DNA from: Coprococcus aceti
Lineage (GTDB): Bacteria; Bacillota; Clostridia; Lachnospirales; Lachnospiraceae
Assembly: GCF_025567285.1 (NCBI RefSeq)
Contig: NZ_JAOQJT010000004.1
Coordinates: 1-64,000, forward strand
Length of the DNA: 64,000 bases
Reading direction: 5' to 3'
Position numbers and translations under genes: made by a program. Under the pieces are notes generated by a model. The model ran no database searches. It had not been told where the DNA came from and worked only from the letters and a program-made list of their open reading frames with translations. This document shows positions 1 through 6,387 of this stretch, piece after piece; the stretch's first letter is position 1; each line of letters opens with the position of its first letter.

Positions 1-46
1 GGTAACGCACTCAGCTGAGAAGTACTAATAGGTCGAGGACTTATCC
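1..46 (+). rRNA. 23S ribosomal RNA, 3' end (partial)
   Basis: The first 46 bases match the conserved 3' terminus of bacterial 23S rRNA (AGTACTAATAGGTCGAGGAC followed by TTATCC). The rest of the gene lies before the window. From 47 to 195 I see no 5S rRNA: the conserved 5S internal motifs are absent and the stretch is AT-rich, so the tRNA cluster follows the 23S directly. Confidence 0.85.
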
Positions 47-195
47 TTAGAGGTTTCTAAGAGATAAGCTTTAGAAGATACCTCTTTCTGTGTGAAATTC
101 TGAAGGTACAAGTTGAAAAAATATGAAAAAACACTTGCATTTTCAAGTCAAATGTGTTAACATTGACAAAGACGCCGTGGTTTACCAGGTGATAT

Positions 196-267
196 TCCTC
201 GATAGCTCAATGGTAGAGCACTCGGCTGTTAACCGAGGGGTTGTAGGTTCGAGCCCTACTCGGGGAG
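196..267 (+). tRNA. tRNA-Asn (GTT)
   Basis: A full cloverleaf is visible. The acceptor stem TCCTCGA pairs with TCGGGGA at 260-266, G267 is the discriminator base, the anticodon loop reads CTGTTAA with anticodon GTT, and the T-loop is GGTTCGAGCC. CCA is not encoded. It is the first of six tRNAs downstream of the rRNA operon. Confidence 0.95.
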
Positions 268-283
268 CTGCTTTTGAAAACCT

Positions 284-355
284 GGCCCCATGGTCAAGCG
301 GTTAAGACATCGCCCTTTCACGGCGGTAACACGGGTTCAAATCCCGTTGGGGTCA
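284..355 (+). tRNA. tRNA-Glu (TTC)
   Basis: The acceptor stem GGCCCCA pairs with TGGGGTC (348-354), A355 is the discriminator, and the anticodon loop CTTTCAC gives anticodon TTC. The T-arm is GGGTTCAAATCCC. CCA is not encoded. It lies 16 nt after tRNA-Asn, presumably in the same transcript. Confidence 0.95.
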
Positions 356-371
356 TTTGACAATTAAATAT

Positions 372-444
372 GCCGATGTGGCTCAATTGGCAGAGCAGCT
401 GATTTGTAATCAGCAGGTTATCGGTTCGAGTCCGATCATCGGCT
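372..444 (+). tRNA. tRNA-Thr (TGT)
   Basis: The acceptor stem GCCGATG pairs with CATCGGC (437-443), with T444 as discriminator. The anticodon stem GCTGA/TCAGC encloses loop TTTGTAA with anticodon TGT. The T-loop is CGGTTCGAGTCCG. CCA is not encoded. Confidence 0.95.
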
Positions 445-481
445 TTTTGCTTAAAGCAAGAAGTTGCCAAAAGCAATAAAT

Positions 482-563
482 GGGTGGATTCCCGAGTGGC
501 CAAAGGGGACAGACTGTAAATCTGCTGCGTAATGCTTCGATGGTTCGAATCCATCTCCGCCCA
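482..563 (+). tRNA. tRNA-Tyr (GTA)
   Basis: An 82-nt class II tRNA with a long variable arm. The acceptor stem GGGTGGA pairs with TCCGCCC (556-562), A563 is the discriminator, and the anticodon loop CTGTAAA gives anticodon GTA. The long variable arm agrees with bacterial tRNA-Tyr. Confidence 0.95.
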
Positions 564-577
564 TTTTATTTTTTTGC

Positions 578-651
578 CGCGGGGTGGAGCAGTCTGGAAG
601 CTCGTCGGGCTCATAACCCGAAGGTCATAGGTTCAAATCCTGTCCCCGCTA
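578..651 (+). tRNA. Initiator tRNA-fMet (CAT)
   Basis: The sequence carries the initiator hallmarks: three G:C pairs (GGG/CCC) closing the anticodon loop CTCATAA, and an unpaired first acceptor position. C578 faces T650, so the 1:72 mismatch is C:U rather than the usual C:A of E. coli or B. subtilis. The remaining acceptor pairs 579-584/644-649 are intact. A651 is the discriminator and CCA is not encoded. Confidence 0.93.
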
Positions 652-662
652 TTTTTATGTAA

Positions 663-735
<73 letters not shown>

Positions 736-742
736 CTAGATG

Positions 743-778
743 AAAAGCTGAAACTTTTATGAGTTTCAGCTTTTATTT
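743..778 (+). terminator. Rho-independent terminator of the rRNA/tRNA transcript
   Basis: A perfect 12-bp stem (743-754 with 763-774, core AGCTGAAAC/GTTTCAGCT) has an 8-nt loop and is followed by a T-rich tract. It ends the tRNA cluster. Confidence 0.85.
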
Positions 779-850
779 GTTTATGCGGGCAAAGCCCTCC
801 AAAACGTACAGTATGTATATTTATAGGATTCCGAAGGAGGAGATATCAGA

Positions 851-1030
851 ATGGTATTTGAGGTTGGACAGGTTATAAAGATGAAGAAGGCGCATCCTTG
901 TGGAACGAATTCCTGGGAGATACTCAGAGTAGGAATGGATTTCAGACTCAGATGTACTGGCTGTGATCATCAGGTCATGGTGCCCAGAAAATTGGTGGAG
1001 AAGAACTTCAAGGGATTTATTGAAGAATAA
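851..1030 (+). CDS. DUF951 domain-containing small protein
   Basis: A 59-residue protein starting at ATG 851, with an AAGGAGG ribosome-binding site at 834-840. The sequence runs MVFEVGQVIKMKKAHPCGTN and contains a C-x2-C pair in RCTGCDHQVMVPR. This is the typical make-up of DUF951 proteins, which are about 60-70 residues long, common in Firmicutes, and often near rpsF/ssb/rpsR. Function is unknown; the PCG motif and paired cysteines suggest a small metal- or nucleic-acid-binding protein, which is inference. It stands alone between the tRNA terminator and its own terminator, so it appears monocistronic. Confidence 0.85.
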   Translation: MVFEVGQVIKMKKAHPCGTNSWEILRVGMDFRLRCTGCDHQVMVPRKLVEKNFKGFIEE

Positions 1031-1079
1031 AAAAGAAGCAGGATCATGATTAGGCGATTATGATTCTGCTTCTTTTTTT
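1029..1079 (+). terminator. Terminator after DUF951 (first of two related hairpins)
   Basis: A long stem from 1035-1047 pairs with 1060-1072 (GAAGCAG with CTGCTTC at its base), has AGGCGA in the loop and ends in a run of seven T. A related hairpin with the same loop recurs at 1507-1551, so this terminator forms part of the duplicated unit described below. Confidence 0.85.
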
Positions 1080-1125
1080 ATATAAAGTTTTTTGTGAGCC
1101 GATTGAGTATAACTCATATATTAGC

Positions 1126-1301
1126 TTTACTCTCTTTAAGGGAGGAGCGCAGCCGCTTGACGGCTGCGCCAATTAAGGGATTGGGGGGTGTAGTCATTTC
1201 TGACTACAAAAAAGGGAGTAAATAACAAAAAATAGTAAATTGTCAAATTTCAGTGTAAGCTGTCAACGCTTTCTGTTGTCTTTCTGTATCTCTTGCTTAC
1301 A
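1126..1301 (+). ncRNA. Candidate structured RNA, copy 1
   Basis: Folding by eye gives a 12-bp closing helix P1 (1126-1137 with 1211-1222, one G-U pair). It encloses P2, a 9-bp GC-rich hairpin (1147-1155 with 1161-1169, loop CTTGA), and P3, a 7-bp hairpin (1190-1196 with 1201-1207, loop TTTC). A purine-rich junction with GGGATTGGGGGG lies between P2 and P3. A further hairpin P4 (1254-1260 with 1295-1301) follows. No ORF overlaps it. The strand is assumed from flanking genes and terminator orientation. I do not recognise a known Rfam family. Confidence 0.6.
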
Positions 1302-1451
1302 AGTTGATAATATGATAAATGGATCAGGATTGCAATAGCATTTGGCTCATTTAGGTTATAATGCCATATTTGTTGGCGATTTTGACTGTTTTTGACTACT
1401 TTTGCATGTATAATCGTAAAAAATCATCTGATGTAACATAACGCAACGATA

Positions 1452-1483
1452 TTGCGCAAGTTGCACACAGACAAGTTGCGCAA
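1452..1483 (+). repeat. Paired TTGCGCAA palindromes, possible operator or promoter element
   Basis: The palindrome TTGCGCAA occurs at 1452-1459 and 1476-1483, centres 24 bp apart, inside the larger inverted repeat ATTGCGCAA...TTGCGCAAT. The direct repeat CAAGTTGC is also present at 1457-1464 and 1472-1479. The second copy is followed by TATAAT at 1497-1502 (15-nt spacing). TTGCGC also forms the -35 of two stronger promoters elsewhere in the window (9154 and 62491). Confidence 0.45.
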
Positions 1484-1506
1484 TACAGAAGAGATATATA
1501 ATAATA

Positions 1507-1551
1507 AAAGAGCAGAATCACGATTAGGCGATCATGCTTCTGCTCTTTTTA
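1507..1551 (+). terminator. Terminator hairpin between the two RNA copies
   Basis: The stem AGAGCAGAA pairs with TTCTGCTCT (1509-1517 with 1538-1546), extends with interruptions towards a TTAGGCGA loop, and is followed by TTTTTATTT. It is the diverged second copy of the hairpin at 1029-1079 and could end a transcript that starts upstream and carries RNA copy 1. Confidence 0.7.
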
Positions 1552-1601
1552 TTTATATAAGATTTTTTGTGAGCTGATATTGAATATATCATAACATTTG
1601 G

Positions 1602-1774
1602 TTACTCACCTTTAAGGGAGGGACGCAGCCGCTTGACGGCTGCGTCAATTAAGGGATTGGGGGGTGTAGTCATTTCTGACTACGAAAAAAGGGAGTAAAA
1701 ACAAAAAATAGTAAATTGTCAAATTCCAGTGTAAGCTGAAGATGTTTCTGTTGTTTTTGTATCTCTTGCTTACA
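1602..1774 (+). ncRNA. Candidate structured RNA, copy 2
   Basis: It has the same architecture as copy 1. P1 is 1602-1613 with 1688-1698 (11 bp with one bulged A at 1608). P2 is 1622-1631 with 1637-1646 (10 bp, loop CTTGA). P3 is 1666-1672 with 1677-1683 (7 bp, loop TTTC). P4 is 1730-1736 with 1768-1774. Compared with copy 1, one P2 pair changes from G-C (1147/1169) to A-T (1623/1645), a compensatory change, and P1 tolerates a G-U versus a bulge. It lies about 240 nt before the antiporter start, so it might be a leader element for that gene. Confidence 0.6.
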
Positions 1775-1941
1775 AGCTGATAATATGACATAAACGTTAT
1801 TTATGCAATAGCATTTGACTGTTTTCCGTCATATTCACATATTCATAATAAATTTTGACTGTTTTTGACTGAAAAGGAATAAATCAGACATTTGTACTAT
1901 TCAAATGGTATGTTTATGTGATATAACTTTACTTATATGAC

Positions 1942-1975
1942 GTGATAATACATTATTCCACAGATGAATTATCAC
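1942..1975 (+). promoter_or_regulatory. Inverted repeat in the antiporter leader
   Basis: GTGATAAT (1942-1949) and ATTATCAC (1968-1975) form a perfect 8-bp inverted repeat with an 18-nt loop, 40 nt upstream of the antiporter start. It could be an operator or an RNA hairpin. No T-run follows, so it is not a terminator. Confidence 0.35.
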
Positions 1976-2014
1976 AGATAATATGCATACGAAAAAAGAT
2001 CAGGGAGGATCAAG

Positions 2015-3685
2015 ATGAAGAGCAGCAAGAAAAATCTTATTGCCATCGCCGTGGTAATTCTCATTATTGCGGTTCTCGGAATTCTGTCTATATATGTAGA
2101 TAAGATTCCATCGCCATCGACATATGCGACATTCTGGGCACTTGTACCATCGGTTGTCGCTATCACGCTGGCACTTATAACGAAGGAGGTTTACAGTTCA
2201 CTGTTTATAGGAATTGTAATAGGAAGTGTGTTTGCCTCCGGATTCAGTTTTACGGGCAGTATATCGAATGTACTGCAGGATGGACTGATCGCACAGCTTT
2301 CAGATTCATATAATGTAGGTATACTGATATTCCTTGTCATTCTTGGAACCATAGTTGCACTTATGAACAAGGCAGGTGGATCCAAGGCATTTGGTGACTG
2401 GGCAGCTACCCATATCAAGACCAGACAGGGCGCGCAGCTCTGCACAGTTCTTCTGGGAGTTCTGATATTTATCGATGACTATTTTAACTGCCTCACAGTC
2501 GGCAGTGTTATGAAGCCTGTAACTGATAAACACAGGATATCAAGGGCGAAGTTTGCATATGTTATAGATGCAACAGCGGCACCTATATGTATCATAGCCC
2601 CTGTATCATCATGGGCTGCAGCCGTCAGTGGATTTGTAAAGGGTGAGGATGGCTTTGGTCTGTTTATAAAAGCCATACCATATAACTATTATTCATTCCT
2701 CACACTTGCGATGATGATCGCAATGATCGTTATGAAGGTTGAGTTTGGTTCCATGGAGAAGCATGAGCTCAATGCCCTGAAGGGAGATCTTCTCTCAATG
2801 GGAGATGGCAAGAAGACTGTCACAGCAGAGGAGACTGATGTGGTCAACAGCAACGGCAAGGTAGTTGATCTTATAATACCTATCATATGTCTTGTTATCT
2901 GCTGCATTATAGGAATGATCTACACAGGTGGATTCTTCAGCGGTGTAAGCTTTGTAGAGGCATTCTCAAACAGTGATGCATCTGTTGGACTTGCAATTGG
3001 AAGCTTGTTCGGACTGCTTATTACAATTCTTCTGTATGTGATAAGAGGAGTCCTGGATTTTGGTAAATGTATGGAGGCTATACCAGAGGGCTTTAAGGCA
3101 ATGGTACCGGCTATACTGATCCTTACATTCGCATGGACGCTCAAGGGAACTACCGATATGATGGGTGCAAAGGATTTTGTACAGGCAGCAATGACATCTG
3201 CATCGGGAAGTCTGTTTAGTTTCCTTCCTGCGGTTATATTTATAGTTGGATGTCTCATGGCGTTTGCAACAGGAACATCATGGGGAACATTTGGAATACT
3301 TATCCCTATTGTGTGTGCAGTATTTGAGGGTAAGAATAATGAGCTTATGATCATAGCGATATCAGCATGTATGGCTGGAGCTGTGTGTGGAGATCACTGC
3401 TCACCTATATCAGATACCACTATCATGGCATCAGCAGGAGCGCAGTGTAACCATGTAAATCATGTGGCAACACAGCTTCCATATGCGATAACAGCGGCTA
3501 TCATGTCATTCGTGTCATATGCTATAGTTGGACCGCTTACATACCATCTGCATGTTAAGTGGTTTATCATGCTTCCGATATTCATAGCAATGATGGTTCT
3601 TCTGATATTTGTACTCAGGGTCATCAAGCGCAGGAATCCTGCAAGTTATGTGAATGCGGATACTAGAGTAGCGGATGCGGAGTAG
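2015..3685 (+). CDS. NhaC-family Na+/H+ antiporter
   Basis: A 556-residue polytopic membrane protein of the NhaC-type antiporter family (PF03553). These exchange Na+ for H+ across the cytoplasmic membrane; some members are amino-acid or malate/lactate exchangers. About 11-13 hydrophobic segments are visible. The family motif FIDDYFNCLTVGSVMKPVTD (about residues 152-171) and a late GDHCSPISDTT motif (about 467-477), both with conserved acidic and polar residues, support the call. Start ATG 2015 has GGGAGG nine bases upstream. The gene stands alone, is preceded by the duplicated RNA element and ends at the terminator near 3808. The substrate cannot be read from sequence. Confidence 0.88.
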   Translation: MKSSKKNLIAIAVVILIIAVLGILSIYVDKIPSPSTYATFWALVPSVVAITLALITKEVYSSLFIGIVIGSVFASGFSFTGSISNVLQDGLIAQLSDSYNVGILIFLVILGTIVALMNKAGGSKAFGDWAATHIKTRQGAQLCTVLLGVLIFIDDYFNCLTVGSVMKPVTDKHRISRAKFAYVIDATAAPICIIAPVSSWAAAVSGFVKGEDGFGLFIKAIPYNYYSFLTLAMMIAMIVMKVEFGSMEKHELNALKGDLLSMGDGKKTVTAEETDVVNSNGKVVDLIIPIICLVICCIIGMIYTGGFFSGVSFVEAFSNSDASVGLAIGSLFGLLITILLYVIRGVLDFGKCMEAIPEGFKAMVPAILILTFAWTLKGTTDMMGAKDFVQAAMTSASGSLFSFLPAVIFIVGCLMAFATGTSWGTFGILIPIVCAVFEGKNNELMIIAISACMAGAVCGDHCSPISDTTIMASAGAQCNHVNHVATQLPYAITAAIMSFVSYAIVGPLTYHLHVKWFIMLPIFIAMMVLLIFVLRVIKRRNPASYVNADTRVADAE

Positions 3686-3807
3686 GCAGATCAAATTGTA
3701 AATAAAAGGTATATTTAACGAAAAAAATAGTTGACTTATGATGGAACATAAGTTAATATGTGAGAGTAGAGTTTTCATTTATTTGAATCCTCTCTCCCCT
3801 CATTATG

Positions 3808-3836
3808 GTGACCAGGTACCCCCTGGTCACTTTTTT
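3808..3836 (+). terminator. Terminator after the antiporter gene
   Basis: GTGACCAGG (3808-3816) pairs with CCTGGTCAC (3822-3830), a perfect 9-bp stem followed by six T. It separates the antiporter gene from the MoxR operon. Confidence 0.9.
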
Positions 3837-3881
3837 GTTTATATGGACAAAATATAGCATGGGCACTTTATATTTGTTAAC

Positions 3882-3917
3882 TTGAGCAATCACATGTAAA
3901 GGTATATTCTATATACC
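3882..3917 (+). promoter_or_regulatory. Probable promoter of the MoxR/vWA operon with an overlapping inverted repeat
   Basis: TTGAGC (3882-3887), a 17-nt spacer and TATTCT (3905-3910) resemble a SigA promoter. GGTATAT/ATATACC (3901-3907 and 3911-3917) is a perfect 7-bp inverted repeat across the -10, which could be an operator. Confidence 0.45.
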
Positions 3918-3968
3918 ATAGATGCCGGGGAGACAGACATCATAATAAATAAAGGAAAGAGAGTAGTT

Positions 3969-4958
3969 ATGCAGGATAACAGAGAGATAACAAATGAAGA
4001 AGTCCAGAAGGCTTCGGAGATAATCAACAATTTGCTGAGTTACTATAACAGTAAGGTTGTGGGACAGCCTTATCTGGGATATTCACTTCTGGTTGCAATG
4101 ATGACAAACGGTCATGTGCTTCTGGAATCCGTTCCAGGACTTGCCAAGACCACTGCTGCCAGGGTTATGACAGAGGCGGTTAATGGATCATTTTCAAGGA
4201 TCCAGTGTACACCGGATCTTATACCGAGCGACATAATTGGAACCCAGATGTACAACATGGCGACCAATACATTTGAGGATAAGATAGGTCCGGTTTATTC
4301 GAACTTTGTACTACTCGATGAGATAAACAGGTCCAGTGCGAAGACACAGAGTGCCATGCTGGAGGCGATGCAGGAGAGAGAAGTCAGTATAGGAGGAAAG
4401 ACATATAAGCTGCCGGAGGTGTTCGTGGTAATAGCGACCCAGAATCCGATCGAATCTGAGGGTACGTATGTGCTGTCAGAGGCACAGCTTGACAGATTCC
4501 TTCTCAAGGAGACTGTGACATATCCAAGCGCAAGGGATGAGATGGAGATACTCAACAGAGTGGAGGCAGGAGTTTTTTCAGACGTGAAGTCCGTTGCCAG
4601 CGTTGACGATGTGGTGTATCTTCAGAAGCTGTGCAAGAGGATTTATATAGATCCGGCGATAAAGAAATATATAGTTGATATAGTTCAGGCAACCAGAATG
4701 ACGGATAAGATACTTGCACCTGAGCTTGCACAGTATGTTGCCATGGGTGCGAGCACAAGAGCGGCTATTGCGTTCATGGAGGTAGCAAAGGCAATCGCAC
4801 TTATAAATGGGAGAAGATATTGTGTTCCTGATGATGTGAAAGCACTCAGATATTCAGTCCTGAGACACAGGATCATGCTTACATTTGCCGCTGTTGCGGA
4901 AGACGTGAAGATTGAGAAGATTATAGATGCCATAATAGGTTCGGTTAAGACGCCGTAG
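3969..4958 (+). CDS. MoxR-family AAA+ ATPase
   Basis: A 329-residue cytosolic AAA+ ATPase of the MoxR group, thought to act as a chaperone that helps assemble or activate partner vWA-domain proteins. Walker A is ESVPGLAKTT at about residues 53-62 (the usual first Gly of GVPGLAKT is Ser here), Walker B is LLDEIN at 115-120, and the arginine-rich sensor ATQNPIESEGTYVLSEAQLDRF follows. It is the first gene of a six-gene operon with DUF58, two vWA proteins and a TPR protein, the standard MoxR context. The next gene starts 17 nt downstream. Confidence 0.93.
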   Translation: MQDNREITNEEVQKASEIINNLLSYYNSKVVGQPYLGYSLLVAMMTNGHVLLESVPGLAKTTAARVMTEAVNGSFSRIQCTPDLIPSDIIGTQMYNMATNTFEDKIGPVYSNFVLLDEINRSSAKTQSAMLEAMQEREVSIGGKTYKLPEVFVVIATQNPIESEGTYVLSEAQLDRFLLKETVTYPSARDEMEILNRVEAGVFSDVKSVASVDDVVYLQKLCKRIYIDPAIKKYIVDIVQATRMTDKILAPELAQYVAMGASTRAAIAFMEVAKAIALINGRRYCVPDDVKALRYSVLRHRIMLTFAAVAEDVKIEKIIDAIIGSVKTP

Positions 4959-4974
4959 GGGAAGACAGTTAATT

Positions 4975-5865
4975 ATGAAGATGACATATATATCCAGAAT
5001 ACAGGGAAATATGAAGGGATATAAGACCATATATACTACCAAGGCAACGTCGAGGATAATCGATGGTTCGTACAATTCCATCTATAAGGGCAGGAGTATG
5101 AACTTTGATGAGCTCAGGGAGTATGTCGTTGGCGATGATATCAAGGACATGGACTGGAAAGCATCTGCCAGGAGCCAGAAGCTTCTGGTCAGACAGTATA
5201 TCGCCGAGAAGAAGCATAATATAATGCTGGTGATGGATGCCGGAAAACGTATGCTTGGATATGCCAATGATGTTCAGGAGAAGAGTGACGTTGCACTTAT
5301 GGCGGCAGGAACCCTGGCATATATGGTGTGTGACAATGGTGATTATGTGAGCGCTACTTATGTTTCAGACAGGGGCGTGGAGCACTATCCGTTTAAGACA
5401 GGCTTTGCAAATGTCGAAAATATTCTTGCGGGTTACCACAGGAACGTTACCATGACTAATGACTCGGATACGGGGGATGCGCTGAGCTTCATTGCGAGGA
5501 ATTTCAGGAGGAGAATGATCATACTTGTGGTGACGGACACCAGAGGTATCCTGAATATGTCGGAGGCAACTGTAAAGCAGTTAAAGGTACTGCATGATAT
5601 ACTGCTTATAAATGTTGAGGATGCCGGGATGAACGGTAAGAATGTATATGACATATCCGGTGACACATATATTCCTGAATTTTTTACCAGGGACATGAAG
5701 CTGGCAAAGAAAGAAGAGAGGAAAAGGCAGGAGCTTTCAAGTGCCTGTGACGACAAGCTTAAGAAACTTGGTATTTCGTACCTGACGGTCAGGTCTTCTG
5801 ACAGCATGGATGAAAAGATAGTAGAGCTGCTCAACAAGCACAAGACTGAGAGCTCTGGAAAGTAG
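4975..5865 (+). CDS. DUF58 domain-containing protein
   Basis: A 296-residue protein of the DUF58 family, the usual partner of MoxR ATPases. The family signature GDDIKDMDWKASARSQKLLVRQY (about residues 53-75) is clear, followed by a vWA-like fold with NIMLVMDAGKRM near 82-93. Many DUF58 proteins have N-terminal membrane helices; this one has none and is probably cytosolic. ATG 4975 follows the moxR stop by 16 nt; ATG 4981 is an alternative. The biochemical function of the family is not established. Confidence 0.9.
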   Translation: MKMTYISRIQGNMKGYKTIYTTKATSRIIDGSYNSIYKGRSMNFDELREYVVGDDIKDMDWKASARSQKLLVRQYIAEKKHNIMLVMDAGKRMLGYANDVQEKSDVALMAAGTLAYMVCDNGDYVSATYVSDRGVEHYPFKTGFANVENILAGYHRNVTMTNDSDTGDALSFIARNFRRRMIILVVTDTRGILNMSEATVKQLKVLHDILLINVEDAGMNGKNVYDISGDTYIPEFFTRDMKLAKKEERKRQELSSACDDKLKKLGISYLTVRSSDSMDEKIVELLNKHKTESSGK

Positions 5866-5910
5866 TTAAATGGGCTGATGCCCGGAGATAAGAGGAAGAA
5901 GATATAAGAT

Positions 5911-6387
5911 ATGGAAAGTTCAGTGAATTTGCAGGAGCCGCTTTCGTATGTGGTATGGCCGATCGTGCTGACCGGAGCGATAACAGCCGCAGTGCTGTTG
6001 TTCTTTGGTGTCTGCTGGTATCTGGGAAGACGTAGAAAAATGGCGGCGGAGCTGCCGAAGGTGGTGAAGCCTGCGCCTATGGATATGGGTAGAGTGAAGG
6101 CCAGATATCTGTCAGAACTGGCGGATATTGCGGGACAGTATGATCAGGGAAAACTTGATGTAAGAGGTGCATATCAGCGTATGAGCCGTTGTATCAGGGG
6201 ATTTGTTCATGCTGCAACCGGCATAAGGGTTCAGAATTATACTCTGTATGATATAGAAAGATTAAACATGCCGGAGCTGTACTATCTTGTGGCTGAGTAT
6301 TATGCGCCGGAATTTGCAAGAAAGTCCGATGGTGATGTGAGGGCTTCCCTTGAGAAGACAAGGAGTTTGATTGAGAGATGGCAATAA
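5911..6387 (+). CDS. Single-pass membrane protein of the MoxR operon (DUF4381-like position)
   Basis: A 158-residue protein with one strong membrane segment near residues 15-37 (a VWPIVLTGAITAAVLLFFGV core) followed by a basic stop-transfer RRRKM and a helical soluble region with WYLGRR and YYLVAEYYAPEFARK. In proteobacterial MoxR operons this position, between DUF58 and the vWA proteins, is held by DUF4381; I see similar size and topology but cannot confirm homology. Its end overlaps the next start by 10 bases, supporting co-translation. Confidence 0.7.
   Translation: MESSVNLQEPLSYVVWPIVLTGAITAAVLLFFGVCWYLGRRRKMAAELPKVVKPAPMDMGRVKARYLSELADIAGQYDQGKLDVRGAYQRMSRCIRGFVHAATGIRVQNYTLYDIERLNMPELYYLVAEYYAPEFARKSDGDVRASLEKTRSLIERWQ

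Larger units (their letters stand above)
1029..1890 (+). repeat. Two tandem diverged copies of a non-coding unit, about 476 bp apart
   Basis: The stretch between the DUF951 and antiporter genes holds no convincing ORF but contains the same ordered blocks twice: a terminator hairpin with TTAGGCGA loop (1029-1079 and 1507-1551), a TTTTTTGTGAGC block, a three-helix element (1126-1222 and 1602-1698), a TGTAAGC/GCTTACA hairpin (1254-1301 and 1730-1774), a TGCAATAGCATTTG block, and TTTGACTGTTTTTGACT (1381-1397 and 1854-1870). The offset at the strongest hairpin is 476 bp. The copies have diverged clearly, but helix positions are preserved. Confidence 0.8.

Noticed and set aside
123..662. Short ORFs across the tRNA cluster on both strands
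   Set aside because: They lie entirely over tRNA genes and spacers, lack ribosome-binding sites and translate tRNA sequence.
1452..1483. TTGCGCAA repeats as a CIRCE or LexA site
   Set aside because: The sequence matches neither the TTAGCACTC-N9-GAGTGCTAA operator nor the GAAC/GTTC LexA box.
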